From NCBI GenBank assembly GCA_919901855.1, contig CAKKQC010000060.1, positions 27,902-91,901 of the forward strand: a DNA stretch of 64,000 nt, in the 5' to 3' direction. The notes beneath the pieces are model-generated. The model worked only from the letters and a program-made list of their open reading frames with translations, was not told where the DNA came from and did not search any database. The position numbers were made by a program, and so were the translations under genes. This DNA is from a bacterium. GTDB taxonomy: Bacteria > Oederibacteriota > CAKKQC01. Positions 26,450 through 34,809 of this stretch are shown piece by piece (the first letter of the stretch is position 1; every line of letters starts with the position of its first letter).

Positions 26450-28614
26450 CCGACGCGCTCCAGCCGGCGCCGTACCGCGAGGACCGCGGGGAACGCGAGC
26501 GCGACCAGGATGAGCGCCCCGGCGACGAGCGGCCAGACGACCGGACGGTTCCAGGCGGTTCGCGACTGTTCCCGGAGCGAAGGATCAAGCCGGTAGTACG
26601 TCACCGGTCCGTTCAGAACCGAGTGCGGCTTCGTGTTCCGCAGCCACGCGTGGTAGAGCCCGAGGCTCATGGGGTGGTAGCCCCAGGCGAGGGGCGCGTC
26701 GCGCTGCGAGATCGCGAGCGCCTTCCGGATCAGGGCGCCCCGTTCCGGCGAGTTCTCCGTCGTCTCGAGCTGCTCGAACACCCGGTTGAACTCCGCGCTG
26801 TCGTAGTTGCTGTGATTCTCGCCCGCGTGGAGCTTCTGGCCGTTCGGCCCGTAGAGCAGGAACAGGAAGTTCTCGGGGTCCGGGTAGTCCGCGTACCAGC
26901 CCCAGGAGAGCATCTGGAAGTTGCCCTGGTGCACCTTCTCCTGGAACCGGTTGTAGTCCGTCGTCTCGCTCACGAGCCGGACGCCGATCGCGTCGAACTT
27001 CTGCCCGAGCCACCGGAGGATCGCGACCTGCTCCGCCGAGTTCCACGCGTTCGCGAACCGGATCTCGAGCTGTCTGCCGTTGCGGTCCCGGCCGCCCGGC
27101 CATCCCGCCTCGGCGAGCAGGCGCCGGGCGTCGTCGAGGCTCCGCCGCCGGGGCGCCCTTGTCTTCGCGTCCCAGTCGTAGACGTGCCGGTTGACTCCGG
27201 CGGCCGAGCCGTCGAACCCGAAAAGGCCGGGCGGGAGCATGCCCTGCGCGGGGAGGCCCAGCCCGTTCAGGAAGATCTGGATCTCCTCCTCGATGTTGAT
27301 CGCGATCGAGATCGCGTACCGGAGTTTGCGACGCTGCTCCGAGTAGCCGCCGACGACGTCGTCGAGCATGTTGAAGGCGAAGTACCTGATCCCGAGTTCG
27401 GCCTCGCTCTCCAGCCGGTAGCGGCGGGCGGCCGCGGATTTCGACAGGGACAGCTCGCCCGTGTCGGAGAAGTTCACGACCTGGTCGAAGGACTCCGAAG
27501 GCACGCCCGAGGCGTCGTACCAGCCCTGCTGGAACTTGATCCAGCGCGGGATCACCTCGCGTTCGAGCTTGAGCACGATCGCGTCGATGAACGGCAGCGG
27601 CGCCCCCGCGTCGACGAGCAGTCCCGCCTCCCGGTCCCCGGGCGCGCCCTCGGCCGGGTACTTCGCACCGTGGTAGTTCTCGTTGCGCACGAGGACGATC
27701 TCGCGGTTCGGGTTGAAGACCTTGAACCGGTACGGGCCGGTGCCGACGGGGAACCGGTCGAGCGTGATGTTGCGCTGGCGCAGCGGTCCCTGGCCGTACC
27801 ACCGGAGGGCCTCCGGCGGGATGGGCGAGAAGAAGGGCATGGCGAGCCAGTACAGGATCTGGGGATAGCGGCCGTGGATCGTGATCCGGAATGTGTGCCG
27901 GTCGACCACGCGCGCCCCCGGGAGCGGGTGCGCCCCATAGTCGAGCACGATCGGGTGCGCGCGCTCGTCCGCCTCGGGGTTGTAGAAGGCGCCTCCCTCC
28001 TTCCTGCGCCGGGCGCGTTCGGCGCCGAGATCCTTGCGGAGGGCCGCGGCGTAGGCCTCCAGCCCGACGATGTACTTCGCCATCGTCGGCAGGATGGGGC
28101 AGTTCGGGCTGAGCGTGGGGTCGGCGAGCCGTTGGATCGCCGTGACGTAGTCGGCGGCCACGAGTTCGCGGGTGTCCTGGCCGGGGAGCGAGGTGAGATC
28201 GGTCAGCCCGTCGAGCGAGACCGCGGGCGGGAGGGGGAGCGGCTTCCCCCCGGCGTCATGGCCGAAGCACGGGTGCGGCTGGTACCGGATGCCGGGCCGG
28301 ATCCGGACATCGTAGGTCGTGAACGCCCCGCGCGTGACCGCCCGCGGAACCGCCGCCGCGGTGAAGGGGATGAGTTCGTACGGACGCTTGAGGTAGTGGT
28401 ACCCCAGCGGCGGTTCGTAGACGAGCCCGAGCAGGACGTACGCGTCGTACGTGTACGCCACGGAGGGGTCGAGGGTCTTGGGCGGCTCGCTGAACGTCGA
28501 GTAGTAGACGTTCTTCCCGGCGTCCGCGGCGCGGTACGGGTCGTTCGGCAGGCATCCGGCCGCGCACGCGAGAAGCGCGGCCGCCGCCGCCAGGCGGGCG
28601 GCGGCCGGCGTCAC
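26446..28614 (-). CDS. Family 5 solute-binding lipoprotein of the peptide transporter, with a C-terminal membrane anchor
   Basis: The 722-residue protein starts with GTG and a lipoprotein signal (lipobox LACAAGC, Cys near residue 18). The binding domain opens with SEPPKTLDPSVAYTYDAY, as in DppA/OppA-type proteins, and includes the GTGPYRFKVFNPNREIVLVRN segment. Unusually, the last 35 residues hold a hydrophobic helix (VAGALILVALAFPAVLAV) with a positively charged tail, so the protein may be anchored at both ends. It starts one base downstream of the aldolase stop and overlaps the permease gene. The ligand is probably a peptide, but family 5 proteins also bind nickel, haem and sugars. Confidence 0.88.
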   Translation of the reverse strand: MTPAAARLAAAAALLACAAGCLPNDPYRAADAGKNVYYSTFSEPPKTLDPSVAYTYDAYVLLGLVYEPPLGYHYLKRPYELIPFTAAAVPRAVTRGAFTTYDVRIRPGIRYQPHPCFGHDAGGKPLPLPPAVSLDGLTDLTSLPGQDTRELVAADYVTAIQRLADPTLSPNCPILPTMAKYIVGLEAYAAALRKDLGAERARRRKEGGAFYNPEADERAHPIVLDYGAHPLPGARVVDRHTFRITIHGRYPQILYWLAMPFFSPIPPEALRWYGQGPLRQRNITLDRFPVGTGPYRFKVFNPNREIVLVRNENYHGAKYPAEGAPGDREAGLLVDAGAPLPFIDAIVLKLEREVIPRWIKFQQGWYDASGVPSESFDQVVNFSDTGELSLSKSAAARRYRLESEAELGIRYFAFNMLDDVVGGYSEQRRKLRYAISIAINIEEEIQIFLNGLGLPAQGMLPPGLFGFDGSAAGVNRHVYDWDAKTRAPRRRSLDDARRLLAEAGWPGGRDRNGRQLEIRFANAWNSAEQVAILRWLGQKFDAIGVRLVSETTDYNRFQEKVHQGNFQMLSWGWYADYPDPENFLFLLYGPNGQKLHAGENHSNYDSAEFNRVFEQLETTENSPERGALIRKALAISQRDAPLAWGYHPMSLGLYHAWLRNTKPHSVLNGPVTYYRLDPSLREQSRTAWNRPVVWPLVAGALILVALAFPAVLAVRRRLERVG

Positions 28615-28615
28615 G

Positions 28616-30040
28616 TCAGTCGTCGCCTTCGAAGTGCTCCGCTCCGCCGGCCTTGGCCGCCGCGGGCGCGGGCAGGGACACGTCGGGCAGGGGCACGAAC
28701 GGCTTGATGGCCGGGCCGGTCCCGCCGACATTGAGCTTCCGGAACAGGAGTTCGACCTTCTCGGTGAGCGTGGCGATGATCGCGTCCTTGGCGGCCTGCG
28801 GCATGCCCCACAGCTTGGCCTTGAACGGTCCGATCGCCTTCTTCCGCGCCTTGTAGAGGAACTGGCTGTCGGATTCGCCCTCCTTGCGCTCGTTCGCGGC
28901 GTTTACCTTCAGCCACTCGTAAATCTCGTTCTTGAGAGCCGCGGGGAACTGCGGGTGCTCGTACATGATGTTCTGGAACTCGGTCGCGAGGTGGATTTCG
29001 CAGGTCCCCGTCTGCGGGAACCGGTCGAAGAGCTCGGTGGGCAGGGTCGAGGCGCCGTGCTGGACCGCGCCGCCCATCCCGAACTTCGCGCGGGATTCCG
29101 CGGACAGCTTCTCCAGCGTGTCGAAGTCCACCTTGACCTTCGCGAGCGTGCCGTCCGGCAGGACGACCCCGCCGTGCGACGTGCCCGTCTGGACGGAGAG
29201 CTTCGAGAGCCCGGCCTGGCCCGGCTTGAGGCCCTTGTTGTACCCGTTCATGAACGCCTCGAGCTCCTCGACCGTCGAGTTCTTGCTCCCGACCTCGCCG
29301 ATCTCGCCGCCGAGGGACACGGTCACGCCCTTGGGCTGGTGGGCCCGGACGAAGTCCGAGATCTCGATGGCCTTCCCGTAGTTCAGCGCCTGCTGCTCGT
29401 CCAGCGTGCCCTTCGCGAGGTCCACGAGCGTCGAGCTGTCGATGTCGATGTTGTAGAACCCGGCATCGATCGACTGCACGCACATCTTCTTCAGGCCCTC
29501 GATCTCGGCCTTGGCGTCCTTGGCGAACGCCTTCGCGTTGATCTGGAAGTGGTCCCCCTGGATGAACACGGGGAACGGGTAGTCCTCGCGCAGGGCCGCG
29601 GCCAGGATCGAGGAGGCGTACTCCATCGGCGGCTGAGCCGTGTACCCCATCTCGGAGCGCGCGATCTCGCAGATGAGCGCGCCGGCCTGGTGCTTCTTCG
29701 CCACGCGGAAGATCGCGCGGGCATAGTCGTACGCCATCTGCCGGATGTTGATGGCCGGCACGGTGAAGTTCGTCGGGAGCGCGCCCTTGCCCTTCGCCAT
29801 GTAGACGTCGTGGATCGACGCCGGGCCGTTCCCCGCCTGCTTCGCGAGCACGCGGATGAGCCACGCGCCCGTGGCGCGGGTCTCGGCATCCGGGCTGAAC
29901 GCCACGGTCCACGCGAGCGTGTCCGCCGCCTCGCCCCGGATGAGGGACCAGTTGAGCACCTTGACGTCGTTGCCCGAGATCGTGAGGGCGGACGCCGTCG
30001 CCTTCTTCAGTTCATCGACGCTTTTCGCTGTGATGGCCAT
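28616..30040 (-). CDS. Class II fructose-bisphosphate aldolase family protein
   Basis: The 474-residue product has class II aldolase signatures: IQGDHFQIN with the first zinc His, the NIDIDSS strand, the VSLGGEIGEVG metal and loop region, and QTGTSHGG with a further His ligand. The length is well above the 305-360 residues of common class II enzymes. An N-terminal region (1-90) and an insert around 360-430 account for the excess. It may be the main glycolytic aldolase of the organism or act on another ketose phosphate. It is divergent from mutS and immediately upstream of the peptide transporter genes. Confidence 0.82.
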   Translation of the reverse strand: MAITAKSVDELKKATASALTISGNDVKVLNWSLIRGEAADTLAWTVAFSPDAETRATGAWLIRVLAKQAGNGPASIHDVYMAKGKGALPTNFTVPAINIRQMAYDYARAIFRVAKKHQAGALICEIARSEMGYTAQPPMEYASSILAAALREDYPFPVFIQGDHFQINAKAFAKDAKAEIEGLKKMCVQSIDAGFYNIDIDSSTLVDLAKGTLDEQQALNYGKAIEISDFVRAHQPKGVTVSLGGEIGEVGSKNSTVEELEAFMNGYNKGLKPGQAGLSKLSVQTGTSHGGVVLPDGTLAKVKVDFDTLEKLSAESRAKFGMGGAVQHGASTLPTELFDRFPQTGTCEIHLATEFQNIMYEHPQFPAALKNEIYEWLKVNAANERKEGESDSQFLYKARKKAIGPFKAKLWGMPQAAKDAIIATLTEKVELLFRKLNVGGTGPAIKPFVPLPDVSLPAPAAAKAGGAEHFEGDD

Positions 30041-30049
30041 AGTGGCGCG

Positions 30050-30081
30050 ATGATATCACGGCGTCCCGCTTTGGTACAATG
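30050..30081. promoter_or_regulatory. Overlapping divergent promoters of the aldolase and mutS genes
   Basis: On the minus strand TTGTAC (30079-30074) and TATCAT (30055-30050) are 18 bases apart, and the aldolase ATG follows nine bases later. On the plus strand an extended -10, TGGTACAAT (30072-30080), overlaps the first ATG of mutS. The two RNA polymerase sites share bases 30074-30080, so they may compete. The plus-strand -10 also suggests that mutS translation begins downstream of 30079. Confidence 0.45.
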
Positions 30082-32688
30082 TCGGCCCAGGTGAGCGCTG
30101 TGGCGGCCCCGACCCCGAACCCCATGATGCGGCAGTATCACGAGCTGAAGGCCCGCTATCAGGACTGCCTCCTCTTCTTCCGGCTCGGGGACTTCTACGA
30201 GATGTTCTACGAGGACGCCGAGCGGGCCTCGAAGCTCCTGGGCCTCACGCTGACCGCCCGCGACGGGGGCGGGGACACGAAGGCCCCCATGTGCGGCGTG
30301 CCCCACCACGCGGTGACCCAGTACGTGGGCAAGCTCCTCAAGATGGGGGAGAAGGTCGCGCTCTGCGAGCAGATGGAGGACCCGAAGTCGGTCAAGGGCC
30401 TGGTCCGGCGCGACGTCGTGCGGGTACTCACGCCCGGCACCCTCGTCGAGAGCGACCTCCTCGACGCCAAGGCGAACAACTGGCTCGCGGCCGTCGCCGG
30501 CACCCCCGCGAACTGGGGCCTCGCGATCGTGGACCTCTCGACGGGAGAGTTTCGGGGAACCTCGCGCGAGGGAGCCACCGCGGGCGGCGAGCTGCGCGAC
30601 GAGCTGGCGCGCATCCGGCCTGCCGAGATCCTGGGCGACGCGGACGTGCTGGCCGGGCTCGGCGCCGCGGGCGTCTCCGTGACCCCGCTGGAGAGGATCG
30701 CGCCGCGCGAGGCCCGCCGCGCGCTGCTCGAGCACTTCCACGCGGTGAGCCTCGGGGCGTACGGATGCGAGGACCGGCCCGCGCTCCAGGCCGCGGCCGC
30801 GGGCCTCCTCGCGTACCTCGCTCGCACTCACCACGCCGGGCTCGAACACCTGGCGACGTTCACGACCTACGAGCCGGGCGCGTGCCTGCGGCTCGACCCC
30901 TTCACCCTCGAGGCGCTCGAGGTCGTGGACCCCCAGCGGGAAGGGTCGCCGACCCTTCTTTCCGTCCTGGACCGGACCCGGTCCGCGATGGGCGGCCGGA
31001 CCCTGCGCCAGTGGCTCCTGCGCCCGCTGAACCAGGCGGGCGAGATCCTGAACCGGCTGGACGCGGTGGGCTGGCTGGTTGACCGGCCCGAGGAACGCGA
31101 CGCGTGGCGTGAATTCCTCGGGGACTGCGCCGACCTCGAGCGGATCGCGGCCCGGGTGGGCAGCGGGTCGGCGTCGCCCAAAGACCTCGCCGGGATGCGG
31201 ACGACGCTCGGCCTCGTGGCGCGAGTGCGGGCCTCGGTCGAGGCGGCGAAGTCCGGGGGCCTCCTCGCGGAGGAGGCGGCCGCGCTGGACGCCCTGCCCG
31301 AACTCGCCGCGCACCTGGCCGCGGCCATCGTGGATGAGCCCCCGTTTCTCGTCTCGGACGGCGGCGTAATCCGGGAGGGGTTCAACGCGGAGGTGGACGA
31401 GCTGCGGAACCTCGCCAAACACGGCAAGGACATCCTGCTCGGGATCCAGGCGCGCGAGCGGCAGGCCACGGGCATCGAGACGCTCCGGATCGCGTACAAC
31501 TCCGTCTTCGGCTACACGATCGAGATTCCGCGGAGCAAGGCCGCGCTCGCGCCCGCGTCCTGGGACCGGCGCCAGACGCTCTCGAACGTGGAGCGGTTCG
31601 TGACCCCCGAACTCAAGGAGCTCGAGGGGAGGATCCTGGGGGCGGAGGACCGGCTCGGCAAACTCGAGGCCCGGCTCTTTTCCGGGGTGCGGGACCGGGC
31701 GGCGCACGACCTGCCCGCGCTGCTGGCCACCGGCCGTGCGCTCGGGCGGCTCGACGCGCTCGCCTCGCTCGCGGACGCGGCGGCGCGCCACGGGTATGTC
31801 CGGCCTTCGATCGACCCCGCGGGGGCCATCGAGATCACGGAGGGGCGCCACCCGGTGCTGGAGCGCAACCTGCCCACGTTCGTGAGCAACGACGTCAAGC
31901 TCGTGCCGTGGCAGGAACAGGTCATGCTGGTCACGGGGCCGAACATGGCGGGGAAGTCCACGTACCTGCGCCAGGTCGCGATGCTGACCCTGATGGCGCA
32001 CGCCGGGAGCTTCGTGCCTGCGAAGGAGGCCAGGATCGCGGTCGTGGACGGCATCTTCTGCCGGATCGGGGCGTCCGACCGGCTCGCGAAGGGGATGAGC
32101 ACGTTCATGGTCGAGATGACCGAGGTCGCGCACATCCTCAACCACGCCACCGAGCGCAGCCTCCTCATCTTCGACGAGGTGGGGCGCGGGACGAGCACGT
32201 ACGACGGCATCGCGATCGCGTGGGCCCTCGTCGAACACCTCGCCCGCCACCTCGGGGCGAAGACGCTCTTCGCCACGCACTACTACGAGCTCACGGCGCT
32301 CACGGAGGAGTTCCCGTCGGTCAGGAACCTCAACGTCCTCGTCCGCGAGTGGCGGGGTGAGCTCGTGTTCCTCTACAAGATCGTGCCCGGCCGCGCGGAT
32401 CGGTCGTACGGAGTGCAGGTCGCGCGGCTGGCCGGACTCCCGGCGCCGCTCATCGCCCGGGCGCGGGAACTCCTCGGCGAGCTCGAACGGAAGGGGCAGG
32501 TGGCGCCGGAGGCGGACGGCGGCGGCCAGTTGCCGCTCTTCGGCCCCCTGCCCGACTCCGTGCGCCAGCGCCTGGAGGAGATCGACGTCGAGCGGCTGAC
32601 CCCGCTCGAGGCGTTCGCGCTGCTCCAGGAGCTCAAGGAGCAGTTGCAGGGCGGCCGGCCGTCCGGCGGCGGGTTCACCGAGGCATGA
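30079..32688 (+). CDS. mutS: DNA mismatch repair protein MutS
   Basis: The 869-residue protein is a full-length MutS1. The mismatch-reading Phe-x-Glu motif appears in LGDFYEMFYEDAE near residues 37-49. Connector, lever and clamp domains follow. The ATPase domain has Walker A GPNMAGKSTYLRQ near residue 625, Walker B LLIFDEVGRGTSTYDG, and the C-terminal ATHYYELT. It binds mismatches and recruits MutL (42990-44726). The start may be GTG 30091 or ATG 30124 instead, because a -10-like TACAAT overlaps the first ATG and the family's conserved part begins at PMMRQY. It overlaps ruvC by four bases. Confidence 0.97.
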   Translation: MSAQVSAVAAPTPNPMMRQYHELKARYQDCLLFFRLGDFYEMFYEDAERASKLLGLTLTARDGGGDTKAPMCGVPHHAVTQYVGKLLKMGEKVALCEQMEDPKSVKGLVRRDVVRVLTPGTLVESDLLDAKANNWLAAVAGTPANWGLAIVDLSTGEFRGTSREGATAGGELRDELARIRPAEILGDADVLAGLGAAGVSVTPLERIAPREARRALLEHFHAVSLGAYGCEDRPALQAAAAGLLAYLARTHHAGLEHLATFTTYEPGACLRLDPFTLEALEVVDPQREGSPTLLSVLDRTRSAMGGRTLRQWLLRPLNQAGEILNRLDAVGWLVDRPEERDAWREFLGDCADLERIAARVGSGSASPKDLAGMRTTLGLVARVRASVEAAKSGGLLAEEAAALDALPELAAHLAAAIVDEPPFLVSDGGVIREGFNAEVDELRNLAKHGKDILLGIQARERQATGIETLRIAYNSVFGYTIEIPRSKAALAPASWDRRQTLSNVERFVTPELKELEGRILGAEDRLGKLEARLFSGVRDRAAHDLPALLATGRALGRLDALASLADAAARHGYVRPSIDPAGAIEITEGRHPVLERNLPTFVSNDVKLVPWQEQVMLVTGPNMAGKSTYLRQVAMLTLMAHAGSFVPAKEARIAVVDGIFCRIGASDRLAKGMSTFMVEMTEVAHILNHATERSLLIFDEVGRGTSTYDGIAIAWALVEHLARHLGAKTLFATHYYELTALTEEFPSVRNLNVLVREWRGELVFLYKIVPGRADRSYGVQVARLAGLPAPLIARARELLGELERKGQVAPEADGGGQLPLFGPLPDSVRQRLEEIDVERLTPLEAFALLQELKEQLQGGRPSGGGFTEA

Positions 32689-33197
32689 AGGCCCGCGCTG
32701 GCCGGGTGGTCCTGGGCATAGACCCCGGGATCGCGTCCACGGGCATCGGCGTGGTCCTCGATCGCGATCGGACCTACCGGGCGCTTCACTTCGAGCTGAT
32801 CCGGACCAAGGTCGGGACGCCGTTCCCGGACCGGCTCGCGATCCTGCACCGCCGCGTCGCCGGGCTCGTGCGCGAGCACCGGCCGGACTCGATGGCGATG
32901 GAGCGGCTCTTCTTCTCGAACAACGCGAAGACCGCGATCGCGGTGGGGCAGGCGCAGGGCGCGATCCTGCTCGCGTTCGCCGGGACCGGAATCCCCATTT
33001 CCGAGTACACGCCGGTGCAGGTGAAACAGGCCGTGACCGGCGACGGACGGGCGGAGAAGCCGGCGGTGGGGGACATGATCCGGCGGCTGCTCGGCCTCGC
33101 GGAGGTGCCCAAGCCCGACGACGTGGCGGACGCGCTCGCGGTGGCGTACTGTCATCTCGTCTCGACCCGCCCCGGCATGGACGGCCGCCGTGGTTGA
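32685..33197 (+). CDS. ruvC: Holliday junction resolvase RuvC
   Basis: The 170-residue RNase H-like endonuclease cuts Holliday junctions. Acidic active-site residues are visible: Asp in LGIDPGIASTG (residues 10-20), Glu in MAMERLF near 70, and the C-terminal Asp pair in PDDVADALAVAYCH. Length and motif spacing match the family. It starts in an ATGA overlap with mutS and overlaps ruvA by eight bases, giving a continuous ruvCAB order typical of many bacteria. Confidence 0.96.
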   Translation: MKARAGRVVLGIDPGIASTGIGVVLDRDRTYRALHFELIRTKVGTPFPDRLAILHRRVAGLVREHRPDSMAMERLFFSNNAKTAIAVGQAQGAILLAFAGTGIPISEYTPVQVKQAVTGDGRAEKPAVGDMIRRLLGLAEVPKPDDVADALAVAYCHLVSTRPGMDGRRG

Positions 33198-33738
33198 GTT
33201 CCTGCGCGGTCGCATCGTCGGCACGGGGGCCGGCTGGATCGTGTTCGACACGGGCGGCGTCGGCCTCCGCGTGCGCGTCCACGAGCCCGCCCGGTTCCGC
33301 CGGCTCGCGGGGCGCGAGATCCGGCTGCCCGTGTGGCTCGAGGTATCCCCGCGACGCCTCGAGCTCTTCGGGTTCCTCGACGACACCGAGCGGGAGCGGT
33401 TCGAGGTCCTCATCGTTATCCCCGGGATCGGGCCCGTGACCGCCCTCAAACTCCTGCCGGCGTGGGACACGCTTGCGAATCCTTCGCAAGCACGAGTTCC
33501 CGAGATTCCGGGGGTGGGTCCGGCCAAGACCGCGCGCATCGCGAAATGGCTCGCACGCCGGGCGGGCGTCAGGCCCGCCGTGGCGGCGAAAGGCGAGGCG
33601 GAGCTCGTGAAGGCGCTGCGCGCCCTTGGTCTTCCCGCGGCGGAGGCGAAGGAGCGGGCAGTGCAGGCGGTGGCGAAGGCCCCTGCGGGCACGCTCGAGG
33701 AATGGGTGCGGCTCGCGACCTCGCGGAGCGGCCGCTAG
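33190..33738 (+). CDS. ruvA: Holliday junction branch migration protein RuvA
   Basis: The 182-residue protein has the RuvA domains in order: OB-fold (1-65, starting VEFLRGRIVG with LELFGFLD), two helix-hairpin-helix motifs (VIPGIGPVTALKLL and IPGVGPAKTARIA), and the C-terminal domain III that contacts RuvB (LRALGLPAAEAKERA). It starts with a GTG inside ruvC and its TAG stop shares one base with the ruvB GTG. It tetramerises on junction DNA and loads RuvB. Confidence 0.94.
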   Translation: MVEFLRGRIVGTGAGWIVFDTGGVGLRVRVHEPARFRRLAGREIRLPVWLEVSPRRLELFGFLDDTERERFEVLIVIPGIGPVTALKLLPAWDTLANPSQARVPEIPGVGPAKTARIAKWLARRAGVRPAVAAKGEAELVKALRALGLPAAEAKERAVQAVAKAPAGTLEEWVRLATSRSGR

Positions 33739-34769
33739 TGCCGCGCCGGAAGCCCGCGCCGGCGCCGGCGGCCTCGCTCGAGACGCTCCGGGCCGAAAAG
33801 GACGCGCCGTTCGAGAACGCCCTGCGCCCCCGCGTGCTCAGGGAATACATCGGCCAGGCCCGCGTGAAGAAGGTGCTGGCGACGGCGATCCGTGCCGCGC
33901 GCGGCCGCAAGGAGCCGCTCGACCACGTGCTCCTCCACGGCGGCCCCGGCCTCGGCAAGACCACGCTCGCCATGATCCTCGCCCGCGAACTCGATGTGCG
34001 CCTGCACGTGACGAGCGGCGCCGCGCTGGACCGGGGCGCCGACGTGCTGGCCCAGCTCAACGACCTCCAGCCCCGCGAGGTCCTCTTCGTCGACGAGGTC
34101 CACCGGCTCAAGAAGCCGGTCGAGGAGCTTCTTTACCCGGCGCTCGAGGATTTCCGGGTCGACATCGCGGTAGGCAAGGGGGCGTCCGCCCGGGTCCTGC
34201 GGCTGCCGGTCGAGCCCTTCACGATGGTCGGAGCGACGACGCGGCTGGGCGTGCTCTCGGCGCCCCTCCGGAACCGATTCGGACTCGTCCTGCGGCTCGA
34301 GCCTTACGAGCCCGCGGACCTTAGGGCGATCGTGCTGGCGTCGGCGGGCCGGCTGGGCGTGGAGCTCGACGCGGCGGCGGCGGACGAGCTGGCGGGACGC
34401 GCGCGCGGCACCCCGCGCATCGCGAACCACCTGCTCAAGCGCTCCAGAGACTGGGCGCAGGCGCACGGGGACAAGAGGATCACGGCCGACGACGTCCGCG
34501 GCGCGCTCGCGGATCTCGGCATCGACGCGGACGGGTTGGACGAGATGGACCGCCGCCTCCTGGACCTGCTCGTGAACCGGTACGGCGGAGGCCCCGTGGG
34601 ACTCCGAACGCTTTCGATCGCCGCCGGCGAGGAGCCCGAGACCGTGGAGGAATTCTACGAGCCCTGGCTGATCCAGGCGGGCTTCCTCATGCGCACGTCG
34701 CAGGGCCGCCGGGCCACGCCCATCGCGCAGAACCGGTTCGGCACGACCCGGACGGGGGGTCACGCTTGA
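33738..34769 (+). CDS. ruvB: Holliday junction branch migration ATPase RuvB
   Basis: The 343-residue AAA+ motor has the RuvB signatures: LREYIGQ near the N-terminus, Walker A HGGPGLGKTTLA near residue 75, Walker B LFVDEVHRL, sensor GATTRLG, sensor 2 RGTPRIANHLLKR, and a C-terminal winged helix with GPVGLRTLSIAAGEE. The GTG at 33738 overlaps the ruvA stop. The AALDRGADV stretch varies slightly from the usual form. It completes mutS-ruvC-ruvA-ruvB. Confidence 0.96.
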   Translation: MPRRKPAPAPAASLETLRAEKDAPFENALRPRVLREYIGQARVKKVLATAIRAARGRKEPLDHVLLHGGPGLGKTTLAMILARELDVRLHVTSGAALDRGADVLAQLNDLQPREVLFVDEVHRLKKPVEELLYPALEDFRVDIAVGKGASARVLRLPVEPFTMVGATTRLGVLSAPLRNRFGLVLRLEPYEPADLRAIVLASAGRLGVELDAAAADELAGRARGTPRIANHLLKRSRDWAQAHGDKRITADDVRGALADLGIDADGLDEMDRRLLDLLVNRYGGGPVGLRTLSIAAGEEPETVEEFYEPWLIQAGFLMRTSQGRRATPIAQNRFGTTRTGGHA

Positions 34770-34795
34770 TTCCCCGGGGTCCGGAACGGTAGAAC
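34766..34795 (+). promoter_or_regulatory. Promoter of the pilT-like gene
   Basis: TTGATT (34766-34771, overlapping the ruvB stop codon) and TAGAAC (34790-34795) are 18 bases apart. The ATG follows 14 bases after the -10 without a Shine-Dalgarno sequence, so any leader is very short. Confidence 0.5.
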
Positions 34796-34809
34796 AACAG
34801 ACGTACCCG

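Noticed and set aside
26623..28707. A 694-residue plus-strand frame opposite the solute-binding protein gene.
   Set aside because: It is a shadow frame. The opposite strand has a lipobox, family 5 motifs and operon overlaps.
30007..33489. An 1160-residue minus-strand frame opposite mutS, ruvC and ruvA.
   Set aside because: It is an antisense shadow of well-supported repair genes, with no domain and extreme Arg/Glu/Pro composition.
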